The notes below the pieces were generated by a model. The model was given only the letters and a program-made list of their open reading frames with translations, had not been told where the DNA came from and searched no databases. Made by a program: the position numbers and the translations under genes. A stretch of 64,000 bases of DNA from Rhizobium sp. Root483D2 (GTDB lineage Bacteria > Pseudomonadota > Alphaproteobacteria > Rhizobiales > Rhizobiaceae): NCBI RefSeq assembly GCF_001426685.1, contig NZ_LMFB01000009.1, positions 262,454 through 326,453 on the forward strand, read 5' to 3'. This document shows positions 35,497 to 44,429 of the stretch, piece after piece. Positions within the stretch are counted from its first letter, which is position 1; each line of letters starts with the position of its first letter.

Positions 35497-36276
35497 ATGT
35501 CAGCGCCGCTTTCTCCTTTACATGAAACAATCCACAAGCAGACCGCCAAAGAAATGATCCGCGACAAGATCGTTTCCATGATTGCTTCGGGCATCCTGCA
35601 GGTGGGTGACGAACTGCCCAGCGAGCGCGAACTGGCGACAATGCTGATGGTCAGCCGCGAAACGGTGCGCGGCGCGGTGCAACGCTTGGCCGCCGAAGGT
35701 ATCGTCCAGGTATCACAAGGCGCACGCACGCGGGTGGCACGGGTAGACGTCGAGGTCAGTACCCAAAGAATAGGCGTCACCAACCCAACGTCGATCAACG
35801 GCTATAGTTTGGACGCCGTCCACGCCGCCCGTCTTCTGGTCGAAACGGCCGTGGTTGCCGACGCGGCCAAGCATCTCAGCGATGACGACATCCGGCGGCT
35901 GGAGGATTCCATCGCGGCCCAGCAGATGGCTTGCAATGATCCCGTCCGCTTTCTCATCTGTGACCGGGAATTCCATTTGACGATCTACTACGCATCATCG
36001 AACCGGCTGCTCGCCGATTTCGTCGTCGATCTCTATACCTATATGCTTGACCACCGGCGCATTGCCATGGCCCAGCCTGGCGCCATCGAAAAGAGCCTGG
36101 AGGACCACCGGTTCATCGTTCGCGCGTTGAAAATGCGCAACCCCGATGCTGTATCGGCCGCTTTCTCAGAGCATATCCTGCGCATCCACGATACCAGCCT
36201 TGCGGTCGATGAAGGAAAAAGCGTCAGGACGGCGCGCCCCTTTAGCGTCACGGACGGCAACAAGGAGTCCGTCTGA
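35497..36276 (+). CDS. GntR-family regulator (FadR/FCD subfamily)
   Basis: 259 residues: winged helix (LPSERELATMLMVSRETVRG, then AVQRLAAEGIVQVSQGA) and an FCD effector domain (DREFHLTIYYASSNRLLADF with metal-type His positions). It is the first gene of the gntR-denD-otnK-otnC-otnI operon; denD starts 1 bp after its stop. Operator copies at 35142 and 35460 suggest autoregulation and control of the divergent ABC operon. Sugar acids of the pathway or a related metabolite are the likely inducers. Confidence 0.92.
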   Translation: MSAPLSPLHETIHKQTAKEMIRDKIVSMIASGILQVGDELPSERELATMLMVSRETVRGAVQRLAAEGIVQVSQGARTRVARVDVEVSTQRIGVTNPTSINGYSLDAVHAARLLVETAVVADAAKHLSDDDIRRLEDSIAAQQMACNDPVRFLICDREFHLTIYYASSNRLLADFVVDLYTYMLDHRRIAMAQPGAIEKSLEDHRFIVRALKMRNPDAVSAAFSEHILRIHDTSLAVDEGKSVRTARPFSVTDGNKESV

Positions 36277-36277
36277 C

Positions 36278-37276
36278 ATGAACATATTGATCATTGGCGC
36301 CGCCGGCATGCTTGGCCGCAAACTTGTCCATGCGCTGATTGCCAAGGGCACGGTTGTCGACCGGCCCATCCGTCGTCTGGTGCTTGCAGACATTACGGCG
36401 CCGGAACGTCCGGACTTCGACGGTGAGATCGAAACGATTGCCGCCGATCTGTCGCTGCCGGGTACGGCCGAACACTTGATCGCATCGCGACCGGACCTGA
36501 TCTGCCATCTGGCAGCCATCGTCTCTGGCGAGGCGGAAGCCGATTTCGAGAAAGGCTACCGTGTCAATCTGGACGGCACCCGGGCGCTGTTTGAAGCCAT
36601 CCGGATTGCCGGGCAAACAGACGCCTATTGCCCCAAAGTGGTCTTTACGTCCTCGATCGTCGTCTTCGGGGAGCCTCTGCCGGATGTCATTGGCGACGAC
36701 CATTGCCTGACGCCCCTGACCAGCTACGGAACCCAGAAAGCCATCGGTGAATTGTTGCTCGCCGATTATTCCCGCCGCGGTTTTCTGGATGGTATCGGCA
36801 TTCGTCTGCCGACCATCTCCATCCGGCCCGGCAAGCCCAACAAGGCTGCATCCGGCTTCTTTTCCAGCATATTACGGGAGCCGCTGATCGGCGAAGAGGC
36901 CGTGCTTCCGGTCAGCGACACCGTGCGCCACTGGTTTGCCAGCCCGCGCGCGGCTGTGGACTTCATCGTGCACGCCTGCGAACTGAATACCGAGCAGCTC
37001 GGGTCCCGCCGTACGCTGACCATGCCAGGCCTTTCGGCCACAGTCGGCGACCAGATCGAAGCGTTGCGCCGCGTGGCCGGCGATGACGCCGCCAAACTCA
37101 TCCGCCGCGAAGCCAACAAGACCGTTGCCGATATTATCTCCGGCTGGCCGCAGAGTTTTGATGCGAAACGCGCCGAAGCGCTTGGTTTCAAGGCCGAAAT
37201 ATCGTTCGATGACATCATTCGCGTCCATATCGAGGACGAACTGGGAAATACGCTGTCGGCTTGGGAGCGAGCGTAA
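36278..37276 (+). CDS. denD: D-erythronate dehydrogenase (NAD-dependent epimerase/dehydratase fold)
   Basis: 332 residues from ATG 36278, with AAGGAG upstream in the end of gntR. The Rossmann motif IIGAAGMLGRKL begins at residue 5, and the catalytic Tyr-Lys pair is in SYGTQKAIGE (about residues 151-160). DenD oxidises D-erythronate to 2-oxo-tetronate with NAD. The direct neighbours otnK, otnC and otnI supply the following steps, so the order matches the described denD/otn clusters. The family also contains UDP-sugar enzymes; the context decides for DenD. Confidence 0.87.
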   Translation: MNILIIGAAGMLGRKLVHALIAKGTVVDRPIRRLVLADITAPERPDFDGEIETIAADLSLPGTAEHLIASRPDLICHLAAIVSGEAEADFEKGYRVNLDGTRALFEAIRIAGQTDAYCPKVVFTSSIVVFGEPLPDVIGDDHCLTPLTSYGTQKAIGELLLADYSRRGFLDGIGIRLPTISIRPGKPNKAASGFFSSILREPLIGEEAVLPVSDTVRHWFASPRAAVDFIVHACELNTEQLGSRRTLTMPGLSATVGDQIEALRRVAGDDAAKLIRREANKTVADIISGWPQSFDAKRAEALGFKAEISFDDIIRVHIEDELGNTLSAWERA

Positions 37277-37277
37277 C

Positions 37278-38528
37278 ATGCTGCTGGGCGCTGTAGCCGA
37301 CGATTTCACCGGGGCAAGCGACCTTGCCAATACCCTTGCCAAAGGCGGCATGGCAACAATGCTCTTTGTCGGGCCGAACGGGGAGACGGGCGACTGCGAA
37401 GCCGGTGTGGTCGCACTGAAAACCCGCTCCATTCCGGCGAACGAAGCAGTCGCACAGTCTGTGGAAGCCGCGCGTTGGCTGCTCGCGCAGGGCTGCCAGC
37501 AAATCCTCTTCAAATATTGCTCGACATTCGATTCGACACCGTCCGGCAATATCGGGCCGGTGGCAGAAGCCCTTCTTGATCTTCTTGGGGCAGACGTGGC
37601 GATCGTTTGCCCCGCATTTCCGGCGACAGGCCGCCGGATCTTCATGGGACATCTCTTCGTCGGTGACCGGCTGCTCAACGAGTCCGGTATGGAAAACCAT
37701 CCCCTGACGCCGATGACCGACCCTGATCTGCGCCGCTGGCTTCGGCGGCAGACACAAGGCGAGGTCGGCCATGTCTCGCTTGATAGCATTCGCGCCGGAA
37801 AAACTGTCCTGGCGGAAGCGATAGCTGCGGAAAGCCATGCCTCCAGGCGGTTGATCGTGGCCGACGCGATTGCCGACGATGATCTGCATGCGCTCGGCAA
37901 GGCAGCGGCAGAGCATAAACTCATCACGGGCGGCTCGGGCGTCGCTATCGGTTTGCCGCAGAATTTTCGCGATCAAGGCCAACTGTCGAACGAGAGGATT
38001 TCATTCCCTGAAGTCAGCGGACCCGGAATCGCACTGTGCGGTTCCTGTTCGTCCGCGTCGCAAAAACAGGTCGGCCAATACCTCAAACACAGGCCCGGCC
38101 TTGCCATCCACCCCAGCGCCTTAATGGAGGGCCAGATCGACGTGCCCCGCGCGCTCGACTGGATCAACAGCCGGAAGGACCACGAGCCGATGATCTACTC
38201 GACGGCTGACCCGGCCGCTGTCTCCGATGCGCAGGCCCATTTCGGTCGTGACGTGGTCGCCGCGGCCATCGAACGGTTCTTTGGCGATCTTGCCCGGACG
38301 CTCGCAGACAACGGCACTCGCCGCATCGTCGTCGGTGGCGGCGAAACCTCCGGCGCTGTCGTCGAGGCTCTGCGGCTGCAGAGCCTGCAGATCGGCGCGG
38401 AGATCGATCCGGGCGTTCCAGCACTGTTTGCCGATCGCAATGGTCCGATCGGAATTGCGTTGAAGAGCGGCAATTTCGGCTCCGAAGATTTCTTTGCTAA
38501 AGCCATGAAGAGGGTCGGACGCGCATGA
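37278..38528 (+). CDS. otnK: 3-oxo-tetronate kinase (DUF1537 family)
   Basis: 416 residues from ATG 37278, 1 bp after the denD stop. The family N-terminus GAVADDFTGASDLANTLAKG (aspartates for substrate), KYCSTFDSTPSGNIGPV for binding and the C-terminal nucleotide-binding VVGGGETSGAVVEAL are intact. OtnK phosphorylates 3-oxo-tetronate at O-4 with ATP. Unlike the frameshifted DUF1537 gene at 27118, this one is complete. Its stop overlaps the otnC start (ATGA). Confidence 0.9.
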   Translation: MLLGAVADDFTGASDLANTLAKGGMATMLFVGPNGETGDCEAGVVALKTRSIPANEAVAQSVEAARWLLAQGCQQILFKYCSTFDSTPSGNIGPVAEALLDLLGADVAIVCPAFPATGRRIFMGHLFVGDRLLNESGMENHPLTPMTDPDLRRWLRRQTQGEVGHVSLDSIRAGKTVLAEAIAAESHASRRLIVADAIADDDLHALGKAAAEHKLITGGSGVAIGLPQNFRDQGQLSNERISFPEVSGPGIALCGSCSSASQKQVGQYLKHRPGLAIHPSALMEGQIDVPRALDWINSRKDHEPMIYSTADPAAVSDAQAHFGRDVVAAAIERFFGDLARTLADNGTRRIVVGGGETSGAVVEALRLQSLQIGAEIDPGVPALFADRNGPIGIALKSGNFGSEDFFAKAMKRVGRA

Positions 38529-39160
38529 ACGATAATGAACTTCGCCACGACATCGTCAAATGGGGACGCTCGCTGTTTGAGCGCGGACTGACGGCTGGAT
38601 CCTCGGGAAACATTTCGGTCCGGCTGGACGACGGATATCTCACCACACCGACGAATTCTTGCCTCGGGTTCCTCGATCCATCACGTCTAAGCCGGCTCGA
38701 CGTTGCCGGCCGGCAGATTTCTGGTGATGTGCCGACAAAGGAACTGCCGCTGCATTTCGCATTCTATGAGCAGCGCCCGCAGGCCCGCGCCGTCGTTCAT
38801 CTGCATTCCACCCATGCCACGGCGCTGTCCTGCCTTTCGGATGTCGATCCGCTGGACGCGGTACCTCCGATTACCCCCTACGTGGTCATGCGAGTTGGGC
38901 GTGTGCCCATCGTTGCCTACACGAGACCTGGCTCCGCCGATATCAAGCCGCTGATCGAGAAGATCGCGGGCAGCCACGCGGCAGCACTCTTGCAAAATCA
39001 TGGCCCCATCGTTGCCGGCAACACATTGGATGCAGCCGTGTTTGCCATTGAGGAACTGGAGGAGGCCGCCAAGCTTGTCTTTCTGACACGCGGCATGGCC
39101 GTACGGATGCTGGACCAGAATGCGATTGCCGATCTCGATCAACATTTTAAACTGAAGTGA
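38525..39160 (+). CDS. otnC: 3-oxo-tetronate 4-phosphate decarboxylase (class II aldolase fold)
   Basis: 211 residues of the class II aldolase/adducin family. Visible are GLTAGSSGNISVRL near the N-terminus (phosphate binding), the zinc ligands VHLHSTHATAL and, further on, LLQNHGPIVAG (third His). OtnC converts 3-oxo-tetronate 4-phosphate to dihydroxyacetone phosphate and CO2. The start overlaps the otnK stop by 4 bp, and otnI follows after 5 bp. Confidence 0.9.
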   Translation: MNDNELRHDIVKWGRSLFERGLTAGSSGNISVRLDDGYLTTPTNSCLGFLDPSRLSRLDVAGRQISGDVPTKELPLHFAFYEQRPQARAVVHLHSTHATALSCLSDVDPLDAVPPITPYVVMRVGRVPIVAYTRPGSADIKPLIEKIAGSHAAALLQNHGPIVAGNTLDAAVFAIEELEEAAKLVFLTRGMAVRMLDQNAIADLDQHFKLK

Positions 39161-39165
39161 AACCC

Positions 39166-39942
39166 ATGTCACGTTTTTCAGCAAACCTCGGGTTTCTCTG
39201 GCCGGACAGGCCACTTCTTGAGCGTATCGAAGCTGCAGCAAATGCGGGTTTCAAAGCGATTGAGCTACATTGGCCGTACGAGGTTCCAGCAGAGGCCGTT
39301 CGCGCGGCTTGTTTGAAAAATCAGCTTATTCTTCTTGGTTTGAACACCGCGACTGGCGACGCAGCCAAGGGTGAGTTCGGTTTGGCAGCACTTGCTGGGC
39401 GGCGCGATGATTTCAAAGCGTCCCTCGATCAGGCGATCGCTTACGCGCACGCCTCCGGAGCTTCCTCCATCCATGTGATGGCCGGCGTGGTGCCGGATGA
39501 TGGCAAGGAGCAGGCGCGCCGCATTTTTGCGGAAAATCTCACCCTGGCTGCGGAAAAGGCTCCTGATCTAACCATTCTGCTGGAGCCGATCAATCAACGT
39601 GACAAGCCGGGCTATTTCTACTCGACGATCGGGGAAGCGGCATCGCTGATCGACGAGATCGGTCTGGCGAACATCAAAATCATGTTCGATGTCTACCATG
39701 TCGCAGTCAGCGAGGGCGATGTCCTCACCCGATTGAGGAAATACCTGCCTCTCATCGGCCATGTGCAGATCGCTGCCGTGCCCAGCCGGGCTGAGCCCGA
39801 CGAAGGGGAAATAGCCTATCCCGCAATTTTTAAAGAACTTGATCGGCTTGGCTACACGGGTTGGATCGGGTGCGAATACAAGCCTCGAGCGCGAACAGAG
39901 GAAGGATTGGGTTGGACCAGCGCTTTGGGTATTTCACTTTGA
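39166..39942 (+). CDS. otnI: 2-oxo-tetronate isomerase (hydroxypyruvate isomerase family)
   Basis: 258 residues from ATG 39166; a GTG at 39157 overlapping the otnC stop is an alternative. The TIM barrel shows the family pattern SANLGFLWPDRPLLERIEAA, LLEPINQRDKPGYFYST, IMFDVYHVAVSEGD and GWIGCEYKPR, with acidic metal/catalytic residues in these blocks. OtnI interconverts 2-oxo- and 3-oxo-tetronate, joining the dehydrogenase products to OtnK. It closes the core operon. Confidence 0.9.
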   Translation: MSRFSANLGFLWPDRPLLERIEAAANAGFKAIELHWPYEVPAEAVRAACLKNQLILLGLNTATGDAAKGEFGLAALAGRRDDFKASLDQAIAYAHASGASSIHVMAGVVPDDGKEQARRIFAENLTLAAEKAPDLTILLEPINQRDKPGYFYSTIGEAASLIDEIGLANIKIMFDVYHVAVSEGDVLTRLRKYLPLIGHVQIAAVPSRAEPDEGEIAYPAIFKELDRLGYTGWIGCEYKPRARTEEGLGWTSALGISL

Positions 39943-39975
39943 GGCTGTGTCGGCATCATTAAAATGGGGACATAA

Positions 39976-40392
39976 ATGCTAGCGACCAAGACATCTCTCA
40001 CCATCGCAGCAGCCAAGGCCATCGCTGACGCTTGTGAAAAAGAAGCCAAGTCTAGGGGGCTTCGCGTTGTTATTGCAATTGTGGATGATGGCGGCCATCT
40101 TCAGCTTCTTCATCGCGACGACGGCTCTCAAGTCGGCAGTGTTGAGATCGCAACCTTGAAAGCCCGCACGGCTGTGTTGTTTCGCCGGAACACAAAAGCC
40201 TTTCAGGATGTGATTGAGGGCGAAGGACGTTATGCGCTTCTTTGCATTCCAAACGGCATTCCGCTCGACGGCGGCGTTCTCCTCAAGGCCGGCGAAGAGA
40301 TCATCGGTGCAATCGGCGTCAGCGGCGCGAGTGACGAGGATGACGGCGATATCGGACGTGTCGGTGCGGCGATCCTTGCATCGGCAAAGTAG
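39976..40392 (+). CDS. GlcG/HbpS-family protein
   Basis: 138 residues of the GlcG/HbpS (DUF336) fold: ALAKAIADACEKEAK-like start, VIAIVDDGGHLQLLHRDDG, FRRNTKAFQDV and the C-terminal GGVLLKAGEEIIGAIGVSGA. Family members bind haem or cobalamin-like cofactors, or assist glycolate/propanediol-type metabolism; their exact roles vary. It lies 33 bp after otnI and is probably the last gene of the sugar-acid operon. A role in handling a reactive aldehyde or acid is possible but not shown. Confidence 0.85.
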   Translation: MLATKTSLTIAAAKAIADACEKEAKSRGLRVVIAIVDDGGHLQLLHRDDGSQVGSVEIATLKARTAVLFRRNTKAFQDVIEGEGRYALLCIPNGIPLDGGVLLKAGEEIIGAIGVSGASDEDDGDIGRVGAAILASAK

Positions 40393-40600
40393 CCGGGTCA
40401 TCCTTTGATCAAGCGATGCCCTCTCCTAGACATGATCGAGTAAACGCCTTGGACTGATCTCCCAATGGCTGAGCAAAATCGCCAAGCAATCCATCGGATT
40501 TGGATCGACGGGCAATGCGAGGGCTGTCCATCACCGTCAGACTGCGACGTCAGTCGCCATGGCGAGAAGGGCTGCGTAAAGCAATACCGTGCAGTTTTGC

Positions 40601-40747
40601 TCAGAGCCAAGAGGCGGCGCGTGCGACGCTGCGGATGTCAGCGCGGTCGATACCCAGATCGTGCAGTTCGCGTGCGCTCATGCGCCCCAGTTCGATAATG
40701 GTTTGGCGGTATTTACGCCAAGCGTTGAAAGAGCGCGCGACATTCAT
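40601..40747 (-). CDS. DUF1127 small basic protein (48 aa)
   Basis: A 48-codon gene read from the minus strand: the product begins MNVARSFNAWRKYRQTIIEL and ends SVARAASWL. It has the DUF1127 pattern (Arg-rich helix, then MSARELHDLGIDRADI), found in many rhizobial proteins of 45-70 residues. An AAGGGA lies a few bases before the ATG at 40747. DUF1127 proteins are linked to phosphate and RNA metabolism in Agrobacterium and Rhodobacter; no role is known here. Confidence 0.8.
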   Translation of the reverse strand: MNVARSFNAWRKYRQTIIELGRMSARELHDLGIDRADIRSVARAASWL

Positions 40748-40915
40748 GATGATCCCTTTCCCGAAGGTCCGTTGGACGTCCGGAACCGCGTCGGGTTCCG
40801 CCGTCTTTCATGTCATCATCATAATTGCTCGCGTCTTGCCCGAATATCGACATTGCATCAGGCCAGCCATGCATAAAACGCATTGCGCCTTAATCATTGC
40901 TTAAAAAGCCGCCTT

Positions 40916-41794
40916 TTACGGCTGGCCACGGTTCAACAAGTCGTAGGACCGGATCACCTGGCTGTCGTCGATTGCGCCATCGCCCCGCCCGCTGGTGGCG
41001 AGAAACATCTGGTAGGCGGCAGCGGCAAGCGGGAGCGCGGCTTTTGCCTCACGGCCGGCCTCCAGAACGAGGCCGAGATCCTTCACGAAGATATCAACAG
41101 TGCTCGTCACAGCAGGATCGTCCTGCAGCATGCGAGGTCCGCGATCCTTTAGCATCCAGCTCGCGGCCGCAGATCCGCTGAGAATTTCGAGAATGACCTT
41201 CGGGTCGATGCCGACCTTGTTGGCAAGGGCAAAGCCTTCAGCGGCAACGGCGATATGGACGCCGCAGAGCAACTGGTTGACCACCTTCACCGTCGCGCCC
41301 TGCCCGGCTTCGGTTCCGACATGGAAGAGCTTGTCGCCCAAGGCCCGCAAGACGGGCGCCATCCGCTCGAAAGCCGCCTTTGGCGCTCCAACCATAATGC
41401 TGAGCGTGGCCGCCTCTGCTCCCGCGACACCGCCGGACACTGGCGCATCCAGAAACGAGCGCCCCGTCTTTTCGACGCGCGCGGCCATGGTTTTGACCGC
41501 GCCCGGCGGACAGGTGGCCATCAATACGACGGTACCAGCCGGCGCGAGCGCGTCGAGCACGCCGCCGTCAAACAGAGCCTGTTCAGCCTGAGCTGCATTG
41601 ACGACCATGAGAATAACCGCATCTGCACCGGCCGCCGCGGCTTGCGCCGTAACGGCAGGCTTACCGCCATTGGCAGCAAACGCAGCCACGGCGTTCGAAT
41701 TGAGATCGTATCCGGCAAGCGGGAAGCCTGCCAAGATCAGATTGCGGGCCATGGGCGTGCCCATGGAACCAAGGCCGATAAAGGCAATGTTCAT
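40916..41794 (-). CDS. ltnD: L-threonate dehydrogenase-like (3-hydroxyisobutyrate dehydrogenase family)
   Basis: 292 residues of the beta-hydroxyacid dehydrogenase family: Rossmann FIGLGSMGTPMARNLI, substrate-binding DAPVSGGVAGAEAATL, and the catalytic Lys segment GATVKVVNQLLCGVHIAVAA. The last block resembles LtnD, which oxidises L-threonate to 2-oxo-tetronate, the substrate of OtnI. Being close to the otn cluster supports this, but the family also includes tartronate semialdehyde reductase. It is divergent from a LysR regulator across 298 bp. Confidence 0.75.
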   Translation of the reverse strand: MNIAFIGLGSMGTPMARNLILAGFPLAGYDLNSNAVAAFAANGGKPAVTAQAAAAGADAVILMVVNAAQAEQALFDGGVLDALAPAGTVVLMATCPPGAVKTMAARVEKTGRSFLDAPVSGGVAGAEAATLSIMVGAPKAAFERMAPVLRALGDKLFHVGTEAGQGATVKVVNQLLCGVHIAVAAEGFALANKVGIDPKVILEILSGSAAASWMLKDRGPRMLQDDPAVTSTVDIFVKDLGLVLEAGREAKAALPLAAAAYQMFLATSGRGDGAIDDSQVIRSYDLLNRGQP

Positions 41795-42092
41795 ATCGGA
41801 TTTCCTCGAAATAAGCCGTCCGGCCTGGTTCGGGGAACCTCGTCATCTCGGCAGCGACAAGACCATTGATGTCTTCCCGGCAGACTGGTTTTCAAACCGC
41901 TCTGCCACCTCCCTTGCAATGCGAAACTCCTCCACCCAGACCGGGGTCAGCCGGTCAGTTCACATAAGTTTAGAAAGCAGCTTGCAAATGTTCAAACGAA
42001 TTCGGGGCTCTGATTGTTGAATTCAGCTCAACCAAATGTCAGGAATGCATCGGTTGATTTCAGCGATCGAGCGACGTAATGGGAGTGGGACC

Positions 42093-42989
42093 ATGAGGAA
42101 AATGCCGTCTTTGAAGTCGCTGCAGGCATTCGAGGCTGCAGCCCGTCGCGGCTCCTTTGCCGCCGCTGCGAACGAATTGCATGTTACAGCGAGCGCTATC
42201 AGTCATCAAATCCGGTTTCTCGAACAGGAGGTCGGCGTCAGCCTGTTTCATCGCAACACCAGAACGATTGCGCTCACCGATGTCGGGGAAAGCTATTTTC
42301 AGAGCGTGTCGGAAGCTTTTACCACGGTCGAGGCCGCAACCCGCGATATCGAGCGGCACGGCAAATCCGACATCCTGACGGTTCACTCCGTTCCCAGTTT
42401 CGCGGCACAATGGCTGATGCCGCGCCTTGCACGTTTCAGTGCGCAGCACAGCAGCATCGATGTTCGCCTTCATGCGTCGGCGGACCCTGTCGATCTCAAT
42501 GCAGGGCTCGTGGACATCGACATTCGCTACGGCAGCGTTCTACCCACACGCGGCGTGGTGACCATGACGCTTCCGGAAGAGGCCATCATGGTCTTCTGCG
42601 CACCGGATGTCATTGCTCGCGGTCCGATAAAAGAGCTATCGGACCTTCGTCATCACACGCTCATTCATTCCGAAGTCAACCTGCTCAGCTGGCGCGGATG
42701 GTCCAAGCGTCATGGCGATGTCCCTCTGGATTTCGACAGAGGTCCCCGTTTCGACCGCTCGTTCATGGCCATCAGTGCTGCGGTCGATGGTCTGGGAATT
42801 TGCCTTGAAAGCCATTTGCTCGTCGAGCGCGAACGGCAAACCGGCCGCCTCGTTCCGCTCTTTGAAAATCACCATGAGATGATCGCCTGTCACAGCTTTT
42901 CAGTGCTGAAAGCCAAGCAGAACGTGCCGAAAATCAAAGCCTTTCAGAAATGGATTCTGGAGGAGTTGATACGGTCCAAATACAAGTAG
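42093..42989 (+). CDS. LysR-family regulator (GcvA-like)
   Basis: 298 residues from ATG 42093, with GGGAGTGGG just before it; a longer frame starts at 42036. The N-terminal helix-turn-helix (SLKSLQAFEAAARRGSFAAA, ASAISHQIRFLEQEVG) is of the GcvA type, followed by the effector-binding domain (HSVPSFAAQWLMPRLARF, then DIDIRYGSVLPTRG). It is divergent from the L-threonate dehydrogenase-like gene and probably regulates it. It could also respond to glycine-like signals. Confidence 0.9.
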   Translation: MRKMPSLKSLQAFEAAARRGSFAAAANELHVTASAISHQIRFLEQEVGVSLFHRNTRTIALTDVGESYFQSVSEAFTTVEAATRDIERHGKSDILTVHSVPSFAAQWLMPRLARFSAQHSSIDVRLHASADPVDLNAGLVDIDIRYGSVLPTRGVVTMTLPEEAIMVFCAPDVIARGPIKELSDLRHHTLIHSEVNLLSWRGWSKRHGDVPLDFDRGPRFDRSFMAISAAVDGLGICLESHLLVERERQTGRLVPLFENHHEMIACHSFSVLKAKQNVPKIKAFQKWILEELIRSKYK

Positions 42990-43419
42990 GATTGCATGCG
43001 ATTATGACGCAAGCTCGGACAAGCTGGATGCGGCCGCACGGCTGGCCAACGCAGAACGGTGAATTAGATTCATGAATAAAGCTTCATTTCGCGTTTGACC
43101 TAACGACCTGTCCAAACAAAGATCAGGAACAGAAGGTCCGGTTGGAGGAAATTTCGGACCTTTGGATACAGATCAGGCACGCGTGGTCGCAAGATCGTCT
43201 GCCGATCCGTTTGGGAGGAGTTCCGGATGCTGTTATCAAGCAACGATTTCGTGCGCGCTCGCATCATTATCTGCCGTGCCGTTCGGTATCGCGCTTGTAA
43301 TGCATCACCTGTTTTCCCCCTGTATCAATGCTGACATGACCATTTGCGCCGACGGCCTCGCCCCGGCGCGATTGACAACACTCGTTTGACCATCATCGTC
43401 ACAGGGAGGACTTTCAACG
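42990..43419. other. Intergenic region before the TRAP operon, with inverted repeat
   Basis: 430 bp without a gene. A perfect 8-bp inverted repeat AAGGTCCG-N14-CGGACCTT at 43133-43162 is followed by TTTGG and may terminate the LysR transcript. The promoter of the TRAP operon must lie in the remaining part; no regulator is divergently encoded next to it. Confidence 0.5.
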
Positions 43420-44427
43420 ATGAACCTGACACTCAACCGACGCGGCTTTCTGGCCGGCACAACGGCCCTTCTCGCAGCGCCCGTCATCCTAAGTTATCCG
43501 CGTGGCGCACAGGCCGCCGTGACCATGACGCTTGGCCACAACGCCGCTCCCGGCAACCCGCGCGGCGCTGCTGCAGATGAATTTGCACGTCTCGTCACGG
43601 AAAAAACGGGTGGGGAATATGCGGTGCGCGTCGCCGGCGCCGAACAGCTTGGCAACGAGCAGTCGTTGCTGACCAGCCTTCGCACCGGCGCCGTCGATAT
43701 GACCGTCAACAGCCAGGGATCCTGCGCCGCTCTCGTGCCTGAAGTCGCTGCCCTTGGTCTTCCTTTCCTGTTCGACAACAGCGCTGCTGCCTTCAAGGTG
43801 CTCGAAGGCGACACCGGCAAAGCGCTGGCTGAGCGGTTTGCCACCGTCAACATGGTGCCGCTTGGCTGGTGGGATAACGGTATCCGCCAGATCACCAATT
43901 CCAAGCGCCCGATCAACAAGGTCGCCGATCTCGCGGGCCTCACGATCCGCACGCCCCCGGATCCGATGACCATCGATATCTTCAAGACATTGGGCGCCAA
44001 TACCGAGCAGATCAGTTTCGGCGAACTCTATATCGCGCTTCAGCAGGGCGTCGTCGATGGGCAGGAGAACCCGCTGACCAATATCGCGAGTTCCAAGCTG
44101 TATGAGGTGAACCCGTTCATTTCGATGTCCGGACACAAATGGGAAGTCTCGCCGTTCCTCATCTCTCAGATTCGCTGGGCGCAATTCGACGACAAGCAGA
44201 AAGCGGCGATCCAAGAGGCGGCCGATGGCGCGACCACGATGCAGCGCGGCCTGATCAAGGACGCCGAAGCGAAACATCTGGCAACCTTCAAGGCCAATGC
44301 GAGCCTGAAGATCAACGAGGTCGACAAGGACGATTTCCGTAAGGCATCCGAGCCAGTCGCTGAGATCTGGAAGGCCAAGCCCTTTGGCGAATTCGTCACC
44401 AATCTCATCGCAGCTGCAAAGGGCTGA
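43420..44427 (+). CDS. TRAP transporter substrate-binding protein (DctP family)
   Basis: 335 residues with a Tat-like leader (LNRRGFLAGTTALLAAPVIL). The mature part matches the DctP family: TEKTGGEYAVRVAGAEQLGN, ALGLPFLFDNSAAAFKVLEG, LAGLTIRTPPDPMTIDIFKT with the conserved Arg for a substrate carboxylate, and GVVDGQENPLTN. It delivers the substrate in the periplasm to the DctQ/DctM membrane pair encoded next. The conserved Arg favours a carboxylated ligand, although sugar and polyol-binding TRAP proteins also keep it. First gene of the 43.4-51.8 kb operon. Confidence 0.9.
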   Translation: MNLTLNRRGFLAGTTALLAAPVILSYPRGAQAAVTMTLGHNAAPGNPRGAAADEFARLVTEKTGGEYAVRVAGAEQLGNEQSLLTSLRTGAVDMTVNSQGSCAALVPEVAALGLPFLFDNSAAAFKVLEGDTGKALAERFATVNMVPLGWWDNGIRQITNSKRPINKVADLAGLTIRTPPDPMTIDIFKTLGANTEQISFGELYIALQQGVVDGQENPLTNIASSKLYEVNPFISMSGHKWEVSPFLISQIRWAQFDDKQKAAIQEAADGATTMQRGLIKDAEAKHLATFKANASLKINEVDKDDFRKASEPVAEIWKAKPFGEFVTNLIAAAKG

Positions 44428-44429
44428 CC

